A stretch of 64,000 nt of DNA, taken from NCBI RefSeq assembly GCF_021021555.1, contig NZ_JAINWA010000003.1:1178001-1242000 (forward strand), given 5' to 3'. The notes under the pieces were generated by a model. It was given only the letters and a program-made list of their open reading frames with translations, had not been told where the DNA came from and searched no databases. This document shows positions 42,965 to 51,649 of the stretch, in pieces. The stretch comes from Teretinema zuelzerae. Lineage in GTDB: Bacteria; Spirochaetota; Spirochaetia; Treponematales; Treponemataceae. Each line of letters begins with the position of its first letter. Positions within the stretch are counted from its first letter, which is position 1. The position numbers and the translations under genes are program-made.

Positions 42965-44389
42965 CTAATCGCGCAAAGAGCGATGGGCGCGTATCAATTC
43001 AGCGTACCAGAAGCCTGAATCCTTTACCGTCCGCCGCAGAGTCGCAGGCTCAACGCGCACAAGTCCGAACCGGGGCCGATAGCCTTCCGCCCATTCGAAG
43101 TTGTCGAGCAACGACCATACGAAATAGCCCTTGACGTCGGCGCCCTCGCTGACAGCCTTGCCGAGAGACCCGATATATTCCTGCAAGAAGCGGACTCGTT
43201 CGACGTCTCGGACGGAACGCTCCTGATCCCCCGAAAAAAACGGCGAAAACGCGTATTCGGAGAGTCTGTTCTCGACGAGGTCTTCGAAGGCAGCGCCGTT
43301 TTCTGCGATGATCGCAGGAGGATTTCCGTATTCCGTCTGCAGGAGTTTCGCGAGATCATAGAGGCCGCGGGGATAGACCTCCCAGCCCATGGACGTTCTC
43401 CCGATGGAATCATCGCGTCTTCCGCCGCCGTCTTTTCCCGTCACAGAAAACCCGAATACGGGAGTCAAAACATCGCGGAAAGCGGTCTCCCTGCTGTAAT
43501 AATTAAGGCCGACGAAATCAGCGCTCTTCGATATCAACGCGAGGTCGCCGTCTTTGATTCGGGGCGCGAATATCCGCGCGGCGCGGAACAATTCTTCCGG
43601 GTAGCGCCCCTTCAACAAGGGATCGAGAGTAATCCGGTTCATAAACTGATCTGCGAGAAAGGCAGCCCGGGCGTCTCCCGGTTTTTTGGATCGCGGCTCG
43701 ACGGTGGTGTAGCTCAGCACAATCCCCGCCTTATTGTCGGGGCGAACCGAGCGAATACGCTCAAGCGCCGATCCGTGGGCGAGGAGAAGGTGATGCATGA
43801 CCGAAAAATACTTCCAGGGAGAGCGAAGTCCTGGAGCGTGAGTGCCCAGCAAATGTCCGAAACAGGAGAATTCGAATGGCTCATTGATGGTAAACCAGTT
43901 CTTCACGCGGTCGCCCAGCGCTCCGGCGACTATCTCCGCGTAGTCGGCGAACCAGCAGGCGCAATCGCGGTTCGCGAAACCGCCCCGCCGTTGCAACGCG
44001 AGAGGCAGATCCCAGTGAAACAGGGTGAACCAGGGTTGAACGCCTGCTTCGAGAAGCCCGTCGGCAAGGCGCGAATAAAAATCCAGCCCTTTGCGATTCA
44101 CCGTCCCCGTTCCATCCGGCAGAATACGGCTCCAGGAAATGGAGCCCCGGTAGGCGTCCAATCCCAGTTTCCTCATCAGCTCCGCGTCTTCTCGCCAGAA
44201 ATCGTAATGCGCGCAGGCTATGTCTCCCGTATCCCGGTTCTTGATCTTTCCCTTCCGGTGGGCGAACGAATCCCAGATCGAAGGTCCTTTGCCGTCGGCG
44301 GACGGACAACCTTCGATCTGATACGCCGATGTAGAAGCGCCGAAAATAAACTCTTTCGGAAACAAAAGCTCCAGTCCATTCGTATCCAT
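42965..44389 (-). CDS. GH1 beta-glucosidase
   Basis: A 474-aa glycoside hydrolase family 1 enzyme. The acid/base is in FTINEPFEF (E about 167) and the nucleophile in IIAENGAAF (E about 365). The N-terminal FIFGASTSAYQIEG motif is standard. No signal peptide is present, so it hydrolyses imported disaccharides or 6-phosphorylated sugars in the cytoplasm; the neighbouring GPH symporter points to unphosphorylated beta-glucosides. It is the last gene of a TetR-transporter-glucosidase operon. Confidence 0.93.
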   Translation of the reverse strand: MDTNGLELLFPKEFIFGASTSAYQIEGCPSADGKGPSIWDSFAHRKGKIKNRDTGDIACAHYDFWREDAELMRKLGLDAYRGSISWSRILPDGTGTVNRKGLDFYSRLADGLLEAGVQPWFTLFHWDLPLALQRRGGFANRDCACWFADYAEIVAGALGDRVKNWFTINEPFEFSCFGHLLGTHAPGLRSPWKYFSVMHHLLLAHGSALERIRSVRPDNKAGIVLSYTTVEPRSKKPGDARAAFLADQFMNRITLDPLLKGRYPEELFRAARIFAPRIKDGDLALISKSADFVGLNYYSRETAFRDVLTPVFGFSVTGKDGGGRRDDSIGRTSMGWEVYPRGLYDLAKLLQTEYGNPPAIIAENGAAFEDLVENRLSEYAFSPFFSGDQERSVRDVERVRFLQEYIGSLGKAVSEGADVKGYFVWSLLDNFEWAEGYRPRFGLVRVEPATLRRTVKDSGFWYAELIRAHRSLRD

Positions 44390-44392
44390 TCG

Positions 44393-45808
44393 CTATTCCC
44401 CCTCTGTTCCCTGAACCGCGGCGATCCGGCGCCGATCGAGCTCCTCGAGCATGCTCTTGAATCGATCCCGGGTTAGCGGGAATCTATGAACGAAAAGCGC
44501 GGACGCGAGAAAGCATACGCCCGGAAGCAGGCCGATCAGCAGGCGCACAGCCGAAACCGCGGAGGCGCTCTGAACGACGCGCCCGGCTGCGGCGACGGAT
44601 TCGTCGGCGCTCGCCTCGACGTAGCCGAAGACCTGCAACACAATGCCGGTAGCGCCGATCGCGGCGGCCGAGGCGAGCTTGTACAAAAAAGTGCTGATTC
44701 CGAAGAACGCGCCTTCGCGGCGCACTCCGTTATGAAACTCGTCGATCTCGATAACATCCGGGAGGATGGACCAGGGGATTATCTGCGACGCTGAAATGCC
44801 GATTCCGGACAATACGCAGATTGCCAGAACCGCTGCCTCGTTCCCCGGAGAAATCCAAAGACAGAAGAGCATGACGGCGGCGAAATAGAGCGCGGAAACG
44901 ATGTACGCCGTTTTCTTTCCGAGACGCCTGCTTGCCTGAATCCAAAGCGGCGAAGCGAAAACGGCGACTACGAGGGGAAGCGCCATGAAGAGGGTGGGAT
45001 CGCCGCTCACCTCGACGACATCGGTAAGAAAAAAAAAGAAGGTCGCCATGATTACGTCGAAGCCGATCATATTGAAAAGAAACATTCCGAGCACAATGCG
45101 GAATTCTCGAAGCCTGAAAAAATCCGAGAGCGTTTTCACGAAGCCCGCGAAAACAGGCTTCCCGCCGGAAACCCGCTCCCTCGTTCCGAAACCAGTGATA
45201 GCCAGAATCAGGACGATCGCCGCTCCGAACGCCGCTCCCATGAGCGGCCAGCTTCGGCTCCGCGGCAAAGACCCGAACAGGATGTCAACGACCAGCGTTA
45301 CTCCGGCCGCACCGATGAGGGTTCCTAAAAAGGAGGAACCCATCCTGAATCCAGAGAGGCTGGTCCGTTCGTCGTAGTCCTGGGTCATCTCGGCCATGAG
45401 CGAACTGTAGGGAACCGCGACCACCGTATAGGCGCTGTTGAAAAGGATGAACGCCACAAGGTAATACGCGAATCGGAGCGCGTCCGAGCCCGGAGGGATC
45501 TGCCAGAGAGCCGCGAAACTGAAACCGAGGGGAACCGCGCCGAAGAGGATATAGGGACGGCGCCTTCCCCATCGCGAGCGCGTTTTATCCGATACGAGAC
45601 CCATGAGATAGTCCGTTACGGCATCCCAAAACCTGGCGATCATAAAAATCAAACCCGCGCGCGCGGGAGACAGTCCTCCCGCGTTGACCATGAACCACAG
45701 CATGTAGAAGCCGATCGATCCGTACGCAATATTGAGAGCCATGTCGCCGACGCCGTAGGCAAGTTTTTCTCCTGTCGATATTGTTGCAGAGTCGCGTTTT
45801 TCCGTCAT
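44393..45808 (-). CDS. GPH-family sugar:cation symporter
   Basis: A 471-aa MFS protein of the glycoside-pentoside-hexuronide (MelB-like) family with about 12 membrane segments. Landmarks are EKLAYGVGDMALN at the start, DAVTDYLMGLVSDKTRSRWGRRRPYIL (about 62-88) and ILPDVIEIDEF (about 350). Its stop lies three bases before the glucosidase start and its ATG overlaps the regulator stop. It probably imports beta-glucosides for the adjacent enzyme. Confidence 0.9.
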   Translation of the reverse strand: MTEKRDSATISTGEKLAYGVGDMALNIAYGSIGFYMLWFMVNAGGLSPARAGLIFMIARFWDAVTDYLMGLVSDKTRSRWGRRRPYILFGAVPLGFSFAALWQIPPGSDALRFAYYLVAFILFNSAYTVVAVPYSSLMAEMTQDYDERTSLSGFRMGSSFLGTLIGAAGVTLVVDILFGSLPRSRSWPLMGAAFGAAIVLILAITGFGTRERVSGGKPVFAGFVKTLSDFFRLREFRIVLGMFLFNMIGFDVIMATFFFFLTDVVEVSGDPTLFMALPLVVAVFASPLWIQASRRLGKKTAYIVSALYFAAVMLFCLWISPGNEAAVLAICVLSGIGISASQIIPWSILPDVIEIDEFHNGVRREGAFFGISTFLYKLASAAAIGATGIVLQVFGYVEASADESVAAAGRVVQSASAVSAVRLLIGLLPGVCFLASALFVHRFPLTRDRFKSMLEELDRRRIAAVQGTEGE

Positions 45809-46443
45809 TCAGGAATCCTCCCGTTTACCGGTCTCAGAGCGTCTATATAGAGACTGAGCTGATTATTCACCAGATCGATTCCGTCGAACCCGGTTTCCGA
45901 AAAGATCGTTTTTCCTCTCATGGCCGCTCTCTGGCCGAAGGACCAGAGCACGTTCGAAATAGTCGCTCCGGTGAGTTCTATGTCCGCATCGCTCCGGATG
46001 CTTCCGTCTTCAACCCCTTTTTTCAGGAGAAGCAAAATCCTTCTGTCGGGCTCGAATATCGTCCGGCCGTAATCCGCGACCGAAACATGCAAATCGTCAC
46101 GATAGCCGTCGTCGTTAAATATAAAATCGTACTCGGCGAAAAAGCTCATCTCGGCTTGCCGTTCCCCCATATATGCGATGAGGGCGCCCAGGAAAGATTC
46201 CAGGCGGCAAAGTCCCTGCCCTTGAACCGAATCGAACGCGGCCGCCATGAACAGATTCCATTCGCGGAGAAAGGACATCATTACCGCGTACGCGATATCC
46301 TCCTTGGTCGGGAAATGCCTATACAGCGAACGCCGGACGAGGCCTGCAGCTTCGCCGATATCGGTCATAGAAGAGAGACCGATCCCTTTCGTCAAAAAAA
46401 CAACCTTGGCCTTTTCGATTATTCGCGTTTGCGTTTCGGTCAT
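45805..46443 (-). CDS. TetR-family regulator of the beta-glucoside operon
   Basis: A 212-aa regulator with the TetR helix-turn-helix at about residues 5-55 (GIGLSSMTDIGEAAGLVRRSLYRHF, recognition helix near 38-44). The C-terminal domain binds an unknown ligand. It is the first gene of the operon and overlaps the transporter by four bases. Two palindromic sites in its upstream region are probable operators, so it likely represses its own operon until sugar is present. Confidence 0.88.
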   Translation of the reverse strand: MTETQTRIIEKAKVVFLTKGIGLSSMTDIGEAAGLVRRSLYRHFPTKEDIAYAVMMSFLREWNLFMAAAFDSVQGQGLCRLESFLGALIAYMGERQAEMSFFAEYDFIFNDDGYRDDLHVSVADYGRTIFEPDRRILLLLKKGVEDGSIRSDADIELTGATISNVLWSFGQRAAMRGKTIFSETGFDGIDLVNNQLSLYIDALRPVNGRIPE

Positions 46444-46498
46444 TCCCGTCCTCCGTTTGACTCAGTCGATCTCAAGCTTCTGCGCGATTCCCTTTTGC

Positions 46499-46545
46499 GA
46501 CACACGCTGTGACAATTCAGCATACATCCTGTCACACCGTGTGTC
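46499..46545. promoter_or_regulatory. Paired TetR operators
   Basis: GACACACGCTGTGACA (46499-46514) and TGTCACACCGTGTGTC (46530-46545) are inverted copies matching at 15 of 16 bases. Each also contains its own small palindrome CACA-N3-TGTG. The centres are 31 bases apart, three helical turns. The site lies between the TetR gene and the divergent ABC-F gene and could affect both. Confidence 0.7.
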
Positions 46546-46639
46546 AATTTTTTTTTAACCCCGCGCTAACACCGTCCCCTCTCGCCGGCGACAGCTTTGC
46601 CGCATTCTGTTAAAATCTCGTTTTTCAAGGGAGCGCGCA

Positions 46640-48280
46640 ATGCTGAAACTTTCAGGAATCCGGGTGGCGTACGGCCAGCGGATCATTTTCGATAACGCGG
46701 ATTTTCTGGTCCGCCCCGGAGACAAAATCGCCCTGGTAGGCCCGAACGGAGCGGGGAAATCGACCCTGTTCAGAATAATCGCCGGCGAGGAATCGATAGA
46801 CGCGGGAACGATTTCGAGCGATCCGGGAACGGTGATCGGCTACTTTTCGCAGGACGTCGGGGAGATGTCCGGAAGGACTGCCCTCGAGGAAGTCCTGGCC
46901 GGAGCGGGAGACGTCTATGAAATCGGGAAAAAGCTTTCCGAACTGGAGCACCGCATGGGAGACCCGGATGCCGAGCCCCTTTCGGATTCGGACATGGACG
47001 CCTACGGCGAGCTTCAAAGCGCCTTCCTGCATCGCGACGGCTATAATCTTGAAACCCGGGCGGAATCGGTTCTCACGGGACTCGGCATCGGGCCGGACCG
47101 CTTCGGAGAGCCGGTCGAACACTTCTCCGGCGGATGGAAGATGCGCATAGCGCTCGCGCGGATACTCGTGCTCGAGCCGGACCTCCTCCTCATGGACGAG
47201 CCGACGAACCACCTCGACGTCGAGTCCATCGTCTGGCTCGAATCCTGGCTGCGCGACTTCAAGGGAGACCTGGTAATGACGAGCCACGACCGCGATTTCC
47301 TTACGCGACTGTGCCCCCGCACCGCAGAGGTCGCTTCCGGCGCGATCACCATGTACTCCGGCGATTACGACTTTTATCTGCGCGAAAGGGAAATCAGAAG
47401 AGAACAGCTCGTCGCGACCTACAACCGCCAGCAGGCCCAGTTCGCCAAGGACGAAGAGTTCATCGCGAAGTTCGCCGCACGGGCCTCCCATGCGGCCCTC
47501 GTGCAATCCCGCATCAAGGCGCTCGAAAAAATCGAGCGGGTGAGCCTGCCTCCCGATCCCAAAACCATGTCGGTGCAATTCGTCTCCTGCCCGCGCTCGG
47601 GCGATCAGGTCGTGGTCATGAAAGATCTCGCGAAAAGCTGGCCGAAGCCCGGCGCGGCAAAAAACGGGGAACAGTCGTTCCATAGCGTATTTTCAGGATT
47701 ATCGGGAATCGTGAACCGGGGGGACAGAATCGCGCTCACGGGAGTGAACGGAGCGGGAAAATCGACCCTGCTTAAAACCATCTGCGGAGAAACGGAGCCG
47801 ACAGGAGGAAGCGCAGTCGTCGGAGCGTCGGTCAAGCTCGGCTATTTCAGCCAGTATTCCTCCGACACCCTCCGTCCAGACCGCACCATATACGAAGAGG
47901 TGGAGGAACGCATTCCCCTGGCTACAGTCGGAGCGATCAGAGGCATTCTTGGGGCATTTCTCTTTTCCGGGGACGACGCCGACAAGCGGATTTCGTCCTT
48001 GTCGGGAGGGGAGAAAAGCCGCGTCATGCTCGCCTGCATGCTGGCGGTTCCGGTCAACTTCCTCGTCCTGGACGAACCGACGAACCACCTGGACATCGCG
48101 AGCCGGGAGGTTCTGCTTGATGCCCTCACCCGGTTCGAAGGCACGCTGATGATCGTGAGCCACGACCGGTACTTCCTCAGGCACCTCGCGAACCGGGTCT
48201 TCGAGATCGACCATGGAAGGCTCAACGCATACGAGGGGAATTACCAGTATTATCTCGATAAAACAGGGCGGGAGTACTGA
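46640..48280 (+). CDS. ABC-F family ATPase
   Basis: A 546-aa protein with two ATP-binding cassettes and no membrane domain. Cassette 1 has GPNGAGKST, HFSGGWKMR and LLLMDEPTNHLD; cassette 2 has GVNGAGKST, LSGGEKSR and FLVLDEPTNHLD. A charged helical linker (about 245-310) joins them. ABC-F proteins act on ribosomes in translation control or antibiotic protection. The length and linker fit the housekeeping Uup/YbiT/EttA range rather than a specific resistance factor. It starts behind AAGGGAGCGCGCA. Confidence 0.92.
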   Translation: MLKLSGIRVAYGQRIIFDNADFLVRPGDKIALVGPNGAGKSTLFRIIAGEESIDAGTISSDPGTVIGYFSQDVGEMSGRTALEEVLAGAGDVYEIGKKLSELEHRMGDPDAEPLSDSDMDAYGELQSAFLHRDGYNLETRAESVLTGLGIGPDRFGEPVEHFSGGWKMRIALARILVLEPDLLLMDEPTNHLDVESIVWLESWLRDFKGDLVMTSHDRDFLTRLCPRTAEVASGAITMYSGDYDFYLREREIRREQLVATYNRQQAQFAKDEEFIAKFAARASHAALVQSRIKALEKIERVSLPPDPKTMSVQFVSCPRSGDQVVVMKDLAKSWPKPGAAKNGEQSFHSVFSGLSGIVNRGDRIALTGVNGAGKSTLLKTICGETEPTGGSAVVGASVKLGYFSQYSSDTLRPDRTIYEEVEERIPLATVGAIRGILGAFLFSGDDADKRISSLSGGEKSRVMLACMLAVPVNFLVLDEPTNHLDIASREVLLDALTRFEGTLMIVSHDRYFLRHLANRVFEIDHGRLNAYEGNYQYYLDKTGREY

Positions 48281-48287
48281 GCGCGGA

Positions 48288-48319
48288 GGCCGTTCGTCAG
48301 TATACGGCCAGAATTTTTT
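48288..48319 (+). terminator. Terminator after the ABC-F gene
   Basis: GGCCGT (48288-48293) pairs with ACGGCC (48304-48309), followed by AGAATTTTTT. It overlaps the end of the convergent YkgJ-family gene. Confidence 0.65.
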
Positions 48320-48866
48320 CGCAGATTAAAAATGCCGCCGGGCAGTACAGGGAATCGAGGGCGAGGCCGACGAGGCGGCGCTGAATGTTTTCTTCCTTGG
48401 TATGAGGAAAATTGACGCATGACAGGGTCCGCACGTCGTAGATCGAGCAGCTGTTGTCCTCGTTCTGGAAGGGACAGGGCAGCTCTTTAAGCATGAAACC
48501 GACGCCGTCCGGATCCTGCTGGAGATAGTCGTCCATGAATTTCTTCGACGGAGTCCCGATCTCGGCGCAAATGTGTTTGATGTCGGTATTCCGGAAGATC
48601 GGCCCCATGTTCCTGCAGCACAGGCCGCATTTGGTGCAATCGATTTCGTCGAAAACTTCGTCGTGGAAGCCGTGGACCATGCGGTCGAAGCCCTTGATGT
48701 TCCGTTTGGTAAGATGGCGCATTTGCTTCAATATGAAGGAATGCTTGGCCTTGCTTCTCTCTAAAATGCTTTCGTAGGTATTGATGCGTCGCTCCTGATA
48801 AAAAAACTGATTAATTCTATTCTTCCGCGGGACGGAACACGCCCCGCTCGTAATCTTTACGGACAT
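48297..48866 (-). CDS. YkgJ-family cysteine-cluster protein
   Basis: A protein of up to 189 aa with the zinc/iron-sulfur cysteine pattern of the family: CTKCGLCC (about 77-84), a C in LPCPF, C in NSCSIYDVRTLSC and a late C near YCPA. Such proteins bind an Fe-S or zinc cluster; the function is unknown. The only ATG in frame (48866) lies 48 bases inside the asparaginase-like gene without a good ribosome binding site. The conserved protein seems to begin near TYESILERSK, where AGGAG precedes an ATC codon. The true start is unresolved. Confidence 0.75.
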   Translation of the reverse strand: MSVKITSGACSVPRKNRINQFFYQERRINTYESILERSKAKHSFILKQMRHLTKRNIKGFDRMVHGFHDEVFDEIDCTKCGLCCRNMGPIFRNTDIKHICAEIGTPSKKFMDDYLQQDPDGVGFMLKELPCPFQNEDNSCSIYDVRTLSCVNFPHTKEENIQRRLVGLALDSLYCPAAFLICEKILAVY

Positions 48867-49326
48867 CCTGCCAGGGAAAGGTGCGGCCGTTCATCGCGAC
48901 GTACACTCCCGGTTGCAGAAGGCGGGCGGCCATGAAGGCCGAGCCGAGGTTGAAAAGGGCGTCCGAGCCGATAACCTGATACGGAATCATCGCTCCGGTG
49001 AGCACGATCGTCTTGTTGATGCCGAGGGGCCCGAGGAAGCGCGCTGTTTCGGCCATCCTGTCCGTCCCGTGGGTGATGACTATTTTCTTTTCCGGAGACG
49101 CTTCGCAGGCAGAGCGGATCATTTCGCGATGAGCCTCCGTCATGACGAGGCTGTCGATCAGATGCACTATTTCGAATTCAACCGGGGACACGATGCGCGC
49201 CTTTTGGATTATGCCCGGCAGATGGGTGTCCTTGAAAGTCAGCTCGCCCTTCAATTCGTCGTAGTGCTTGTCGAAAGTGCCGCCGGTGATGATGATTCGC
49301 ACGGGATCGTCGTTCATGGACGGCAT
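48817..49326 (-). CDS. Asparaginase-like protein, N-terminal domain only
   Basis: This 169-aa protein has the N-terminal domain of bacterial type L-asparaginases: IIITGGTFDK (catalytic Thr in the GGTF position), VITHGTDRMAETA (the second catalytic Thr-Asp pair) and VLTGAMIP. The C-terminal domain, about 150 aa in full enzymes, is absent. Short asparaginase-domain proteins occur as a separate family, so this need not be a fragment. It overlaps the longest reading of the YkgJ gene. Confidence 0.8.
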   Translation of the reverse strand: MPSMNDDPVRIIITGGTFDKHYDELKGELTFKDTHLPGIIQKARIVSPVEFEIVHLIDSLVMTEAHREMIRSACEASPEKKIVITHGTDRMAETARFLGPLGINKTIVLTGAMIPYQVIGSDALFNLGSAFMAARLLQPGVYVAMNGRTFPWQDVRKDYERGVFRPAEE

Positions 49327-49445
49327 TGTGAACCGGAATCGGATTGAAAGTCAATAAAAACGGCGGGCCGGTGCGTAAAATGAGCGGATCCGCTGTTATA
49401 GTATCATTGTACGAAATTTACCGCATTCGCGCGGACGGAGGAATC

Positions 49446-49865
49446 ATGAAAAAAGGAATCGGGATGGCGCTTGCCCTGGCGGCCGCCGCTTGTGCATGGG
49501 CGGGAGACGTTGAAACGACGCTGACGATTGATCAGGTCGCTCCCGGAACAGGAGAGCTTTACGTGGGGATATTCGATTCGGAAGAGGGTTTGAAAAAACG
49601 AGAGCCGGTCGCGAAAATGAAACTCGAGGCAGCCGGAAGCACGGTGTCGGCGAATGTCGCGCTTGCACCGGGCGACTACTATATCACAGTATACCAGGAC
49701 ATAAACGGAAACGGCAAAATGGACGCGAATCTCATCGGCATGCCGAAGGAGCCCGTCGGTATAGCAAACTACTCCGGCAAGGGCATTCCCGGCGGCTACG
49801 AAAAACACAAGCTGAGGATCGACGAATCCAACACCCGCGTCACCATCGTCCTCAGCAGATTGTAG
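49446..49865 (+). CDS. Secreted DUF2141 protein
   Basis: A 139-aa protein with a clear signal peptide (MKKGIGMALALAAAACAWA, cut before GD). The mature part has the DUF2141 pattern: LYVGIFDSEEG, a beta-rich core, YITVYQDINGNGKMDANLIGMP and GYEKHKLRID. DUF2141 proteins are periplasmic or surface beta-sandwiches of unknown function. The start at 49446 is supported by GGAGGAATC just upstream; the upstream extension lacks family similarity. Confidence 0.85.
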   Translation: MKKGIGMALALAAAACAWAGDVETTLTIDQVAPGTGELYVGIFDSEEGLKKREPVAKMKLEAAGSTVSANVALAPGDYYITVYQDINGNGKMDANLIGMPKEPVGIANYSGKGIPGGYEKHKLRIDESNTRVTIVLSRL

Positions 49866-49867
49866 GA

Positions 49868-50782
49868 TCAGCGAGGCGCCGCGCCTTTGGGCTTAGCGTA
49901 TGCGCCGCGCACATGGACTGCCAGACCCGCGAGAATGCAGAGGGAAGCTGAAACCGAAACGGGGGTGAGCGGTTCGTTCATGAACAGGGCGCTCGCCGCG
50001 ACCCCGAATACCGGAACCAGCAGCGAAAACGGAGCAATGCGTTTCGCGCCTTGCTTCATTATCATCTGATTCCACACTCCGTAGCCGAAGAGGGTCGAAA
50101 GGATCACCAGATACGCCAGAGAACCGAGGGACACAAGAGAAAATCCGCGCACCGCCGCCGATAGATAATCCCGTTCGAATATCCAGGACAAAAGCAAGAG
50201 GGGAAGCGGAGAAAAAAGGCTCGACCAGACCATCAGAGACAAGCCGTTCGCTCCGGGCATGCGCTGCGCTACGAGATTCGCGGCCGCCCAAAAAAGAGCC
50301 GAGAGAAGGATCATCGACAGAGGAAGGAGGGCGATTGCAGAGGAACCGCCGCGGAGGGAAGGAACGATGAAAATCGCCAAGCCTATTCCCGCGAGAATCA
50401 TGCCTGCGATGCTGTGCGTCCGGATATGCTCCTTAAACGCGAAGGCCGCCAGGAGAGCCGTGAAAAAAACCTGGGACTGCATCACGATGGAGCTGACGCC
50501 GGTCGGAGCGCCGAGCTTGATCGCGATGAAAAGCATGCCGAACTCGCCGACTCCGAGCAGGAGCCCGTAAGCGGCGAGCTTCGTCCATGACACGTTCGGC
50601 CGCCGCACGAAAAATACGGCGGGAAAGGCGCTGAAAGCGAATCTGAGCGCGACGAGAAAAAGCGGAGGCACGTCCTGCACGCCGATCTTGATCACCAGGA
50701 AGTTCACGCCCCACACGAGCGTTACAAGCAAAACACAAACCAGGGCTCCGGCGGAAATCCGCTCGCTGTTATTCGAGTTCAT
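49868..50782 (-). CDS. EamA/DMT-family transporter
   Basis: A 304-aa membrane protein with ten membrane segments in two EamA repeats (first from GALVCVLLVTLVWGVNFLVIK, second from IALLPLSMILLSALFW). The family exports metabolites or takes up small organic molecules. No substrate can be read from the sequence. It is convergent with the DUF2141 gene, with only a few bases between them. Confidence 0.9.
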   Translation of the reverse strand: MNSNNSERISAGALVCVLLVTLVWGVNFLVIKIGVQDVPPLFLVALRFAFSAFPAVFFVRRPNVSWTKLAAYGLLLGVGEFGMLFIAIKLGAPTGVSSIVMQSQVFFTALLAAFAFKEHIRTHSIAGMILAGIGLAIFIVPSLRGGSSAIALLPLSMILLSALFWAAANLVAQRMPGANGLSLMVWSSLFSPLPLLLLSWIFERDYLSAAVRGFSLVSLGSLAYLVILSTLFGYGVWNQMIMKQGAKRIAPFSLLVPVFGVAASALFMNEPLTPVSVSASLCILAGLAVHVRGAYAKPKGAAPR

Positions 50783-50826
50783 AATGCGTACAGCCTATCA
50801 GAAAAAAGCCCGCGCGATAACGCCTC

Positions 50827-51516
50827 TTATTCCTTCCACACGAAATTCTCCCTGCCGGCGCCCGCTTCAAAATGATATTTGGCGATGCCGAGGTCGAGCC
50901 GGGTGAATACGCCGAAGCCGGAGACGCGGGCTGAAACCACCGGTTTGTCCCCCGTTGCCGGAGACGCCGCTTCCAGGGAGAACATGAATTTCTGCTGGTT
51001 CAGCGCGGTCGGGGCGAGCAGCGCCGCCTCGACGCCCCGTGAAAACCACTCGGGCAAATCGCCGGTGTTCGACACCACGTCCGACGGCCATTTGGAACGG
51101 CGGGGAGATCCGGGTTGCGCGGCGTATCCAACGGTTATCACGCAGATGATTTTCTCATCGGCCTCCAGAGGGATGTCCTTTTTGCTGTACGTGCCTCCTA
51201 CCCAGCAGGTTCCCAGACCCAGCTCCTCGGCCTTCAGCACCAGATCCTCGCCGTAGTATCCGGCCTCCTCCTCCGCCCTCTCGCCTTTTTTTCCGGCGAG
51301 AACGAAGAAATTCCGCGCGTTTGAGAACTTTCCGTACCTGCCGAGAAAACTGTCGAAGGCGGCAGGGGAATCCTGAATCAGAAAAAACCGAACGCCGCTT
51401 TTCCCGTTCAGAAGCTCAATATGTTCGTTCAACAAGCGCACATGCTCGGCTCTCAGCGGCTCGGGCGTATACATGCGCACGGAATGGCGCGTCTTTATCA
51501 ATTCCAGGGTAGACAT
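50827..51516 (-). CDS. Nitroreductase-family flavoprotein
   Basis: A 229-aa protein of the nitroreductase/SagB-like family, starting MSTLELIKTRHSVRMYTPEP, the usual FMN-binding opening with RHSVR. GLGTCWVGGTY and a long C-terminal part with PTALNQQKFMF follow. The start at 51516 fits the family; an in-frame ATG at 51567 would add 17 residues without similarity. Substrate unknown. Confidence 0.85.
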   Translation of the reverse strand: MSTLELIKTRHSVRMYTPEPLRAEHVRLLNEHIELLNGKSGVRFFLIQDSPAAFDSFLGRYGKFSNARNFFVLAGKKGERAEEEAGYYGEDLVLKAEELGLGTCWVGGTYSKKDIPLEADEKIICVITVGYAAQPGSPRRSKWPSDVVSNTGDLPEWFSRGVEAALLAPTALNQQKFMFSLEAASPATGDKPVVSARVSGFGVFTRLDLGIAKYHFEAGAGRENFVWKE

Positions 51517-51649
51517 CGTAAACTCCTTACCTGCTCTAAATTCGATATAAAGGAATGCCCGGGTCAAGCATTTTCGGCTTTCCCGCGCTCTTTAGCGTTC
51601 GTATATTGTGGTATGCGCAGGCGCGGAAACGACGCCGCACGGAGGATGC

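Noticed and set aside
46652-47683. 343-codon minus-strand frame opposite the ABC-F gene
   Set aside because: High-GC antisense frame; the plus strand encodes an unmistakable ABC-F protein.
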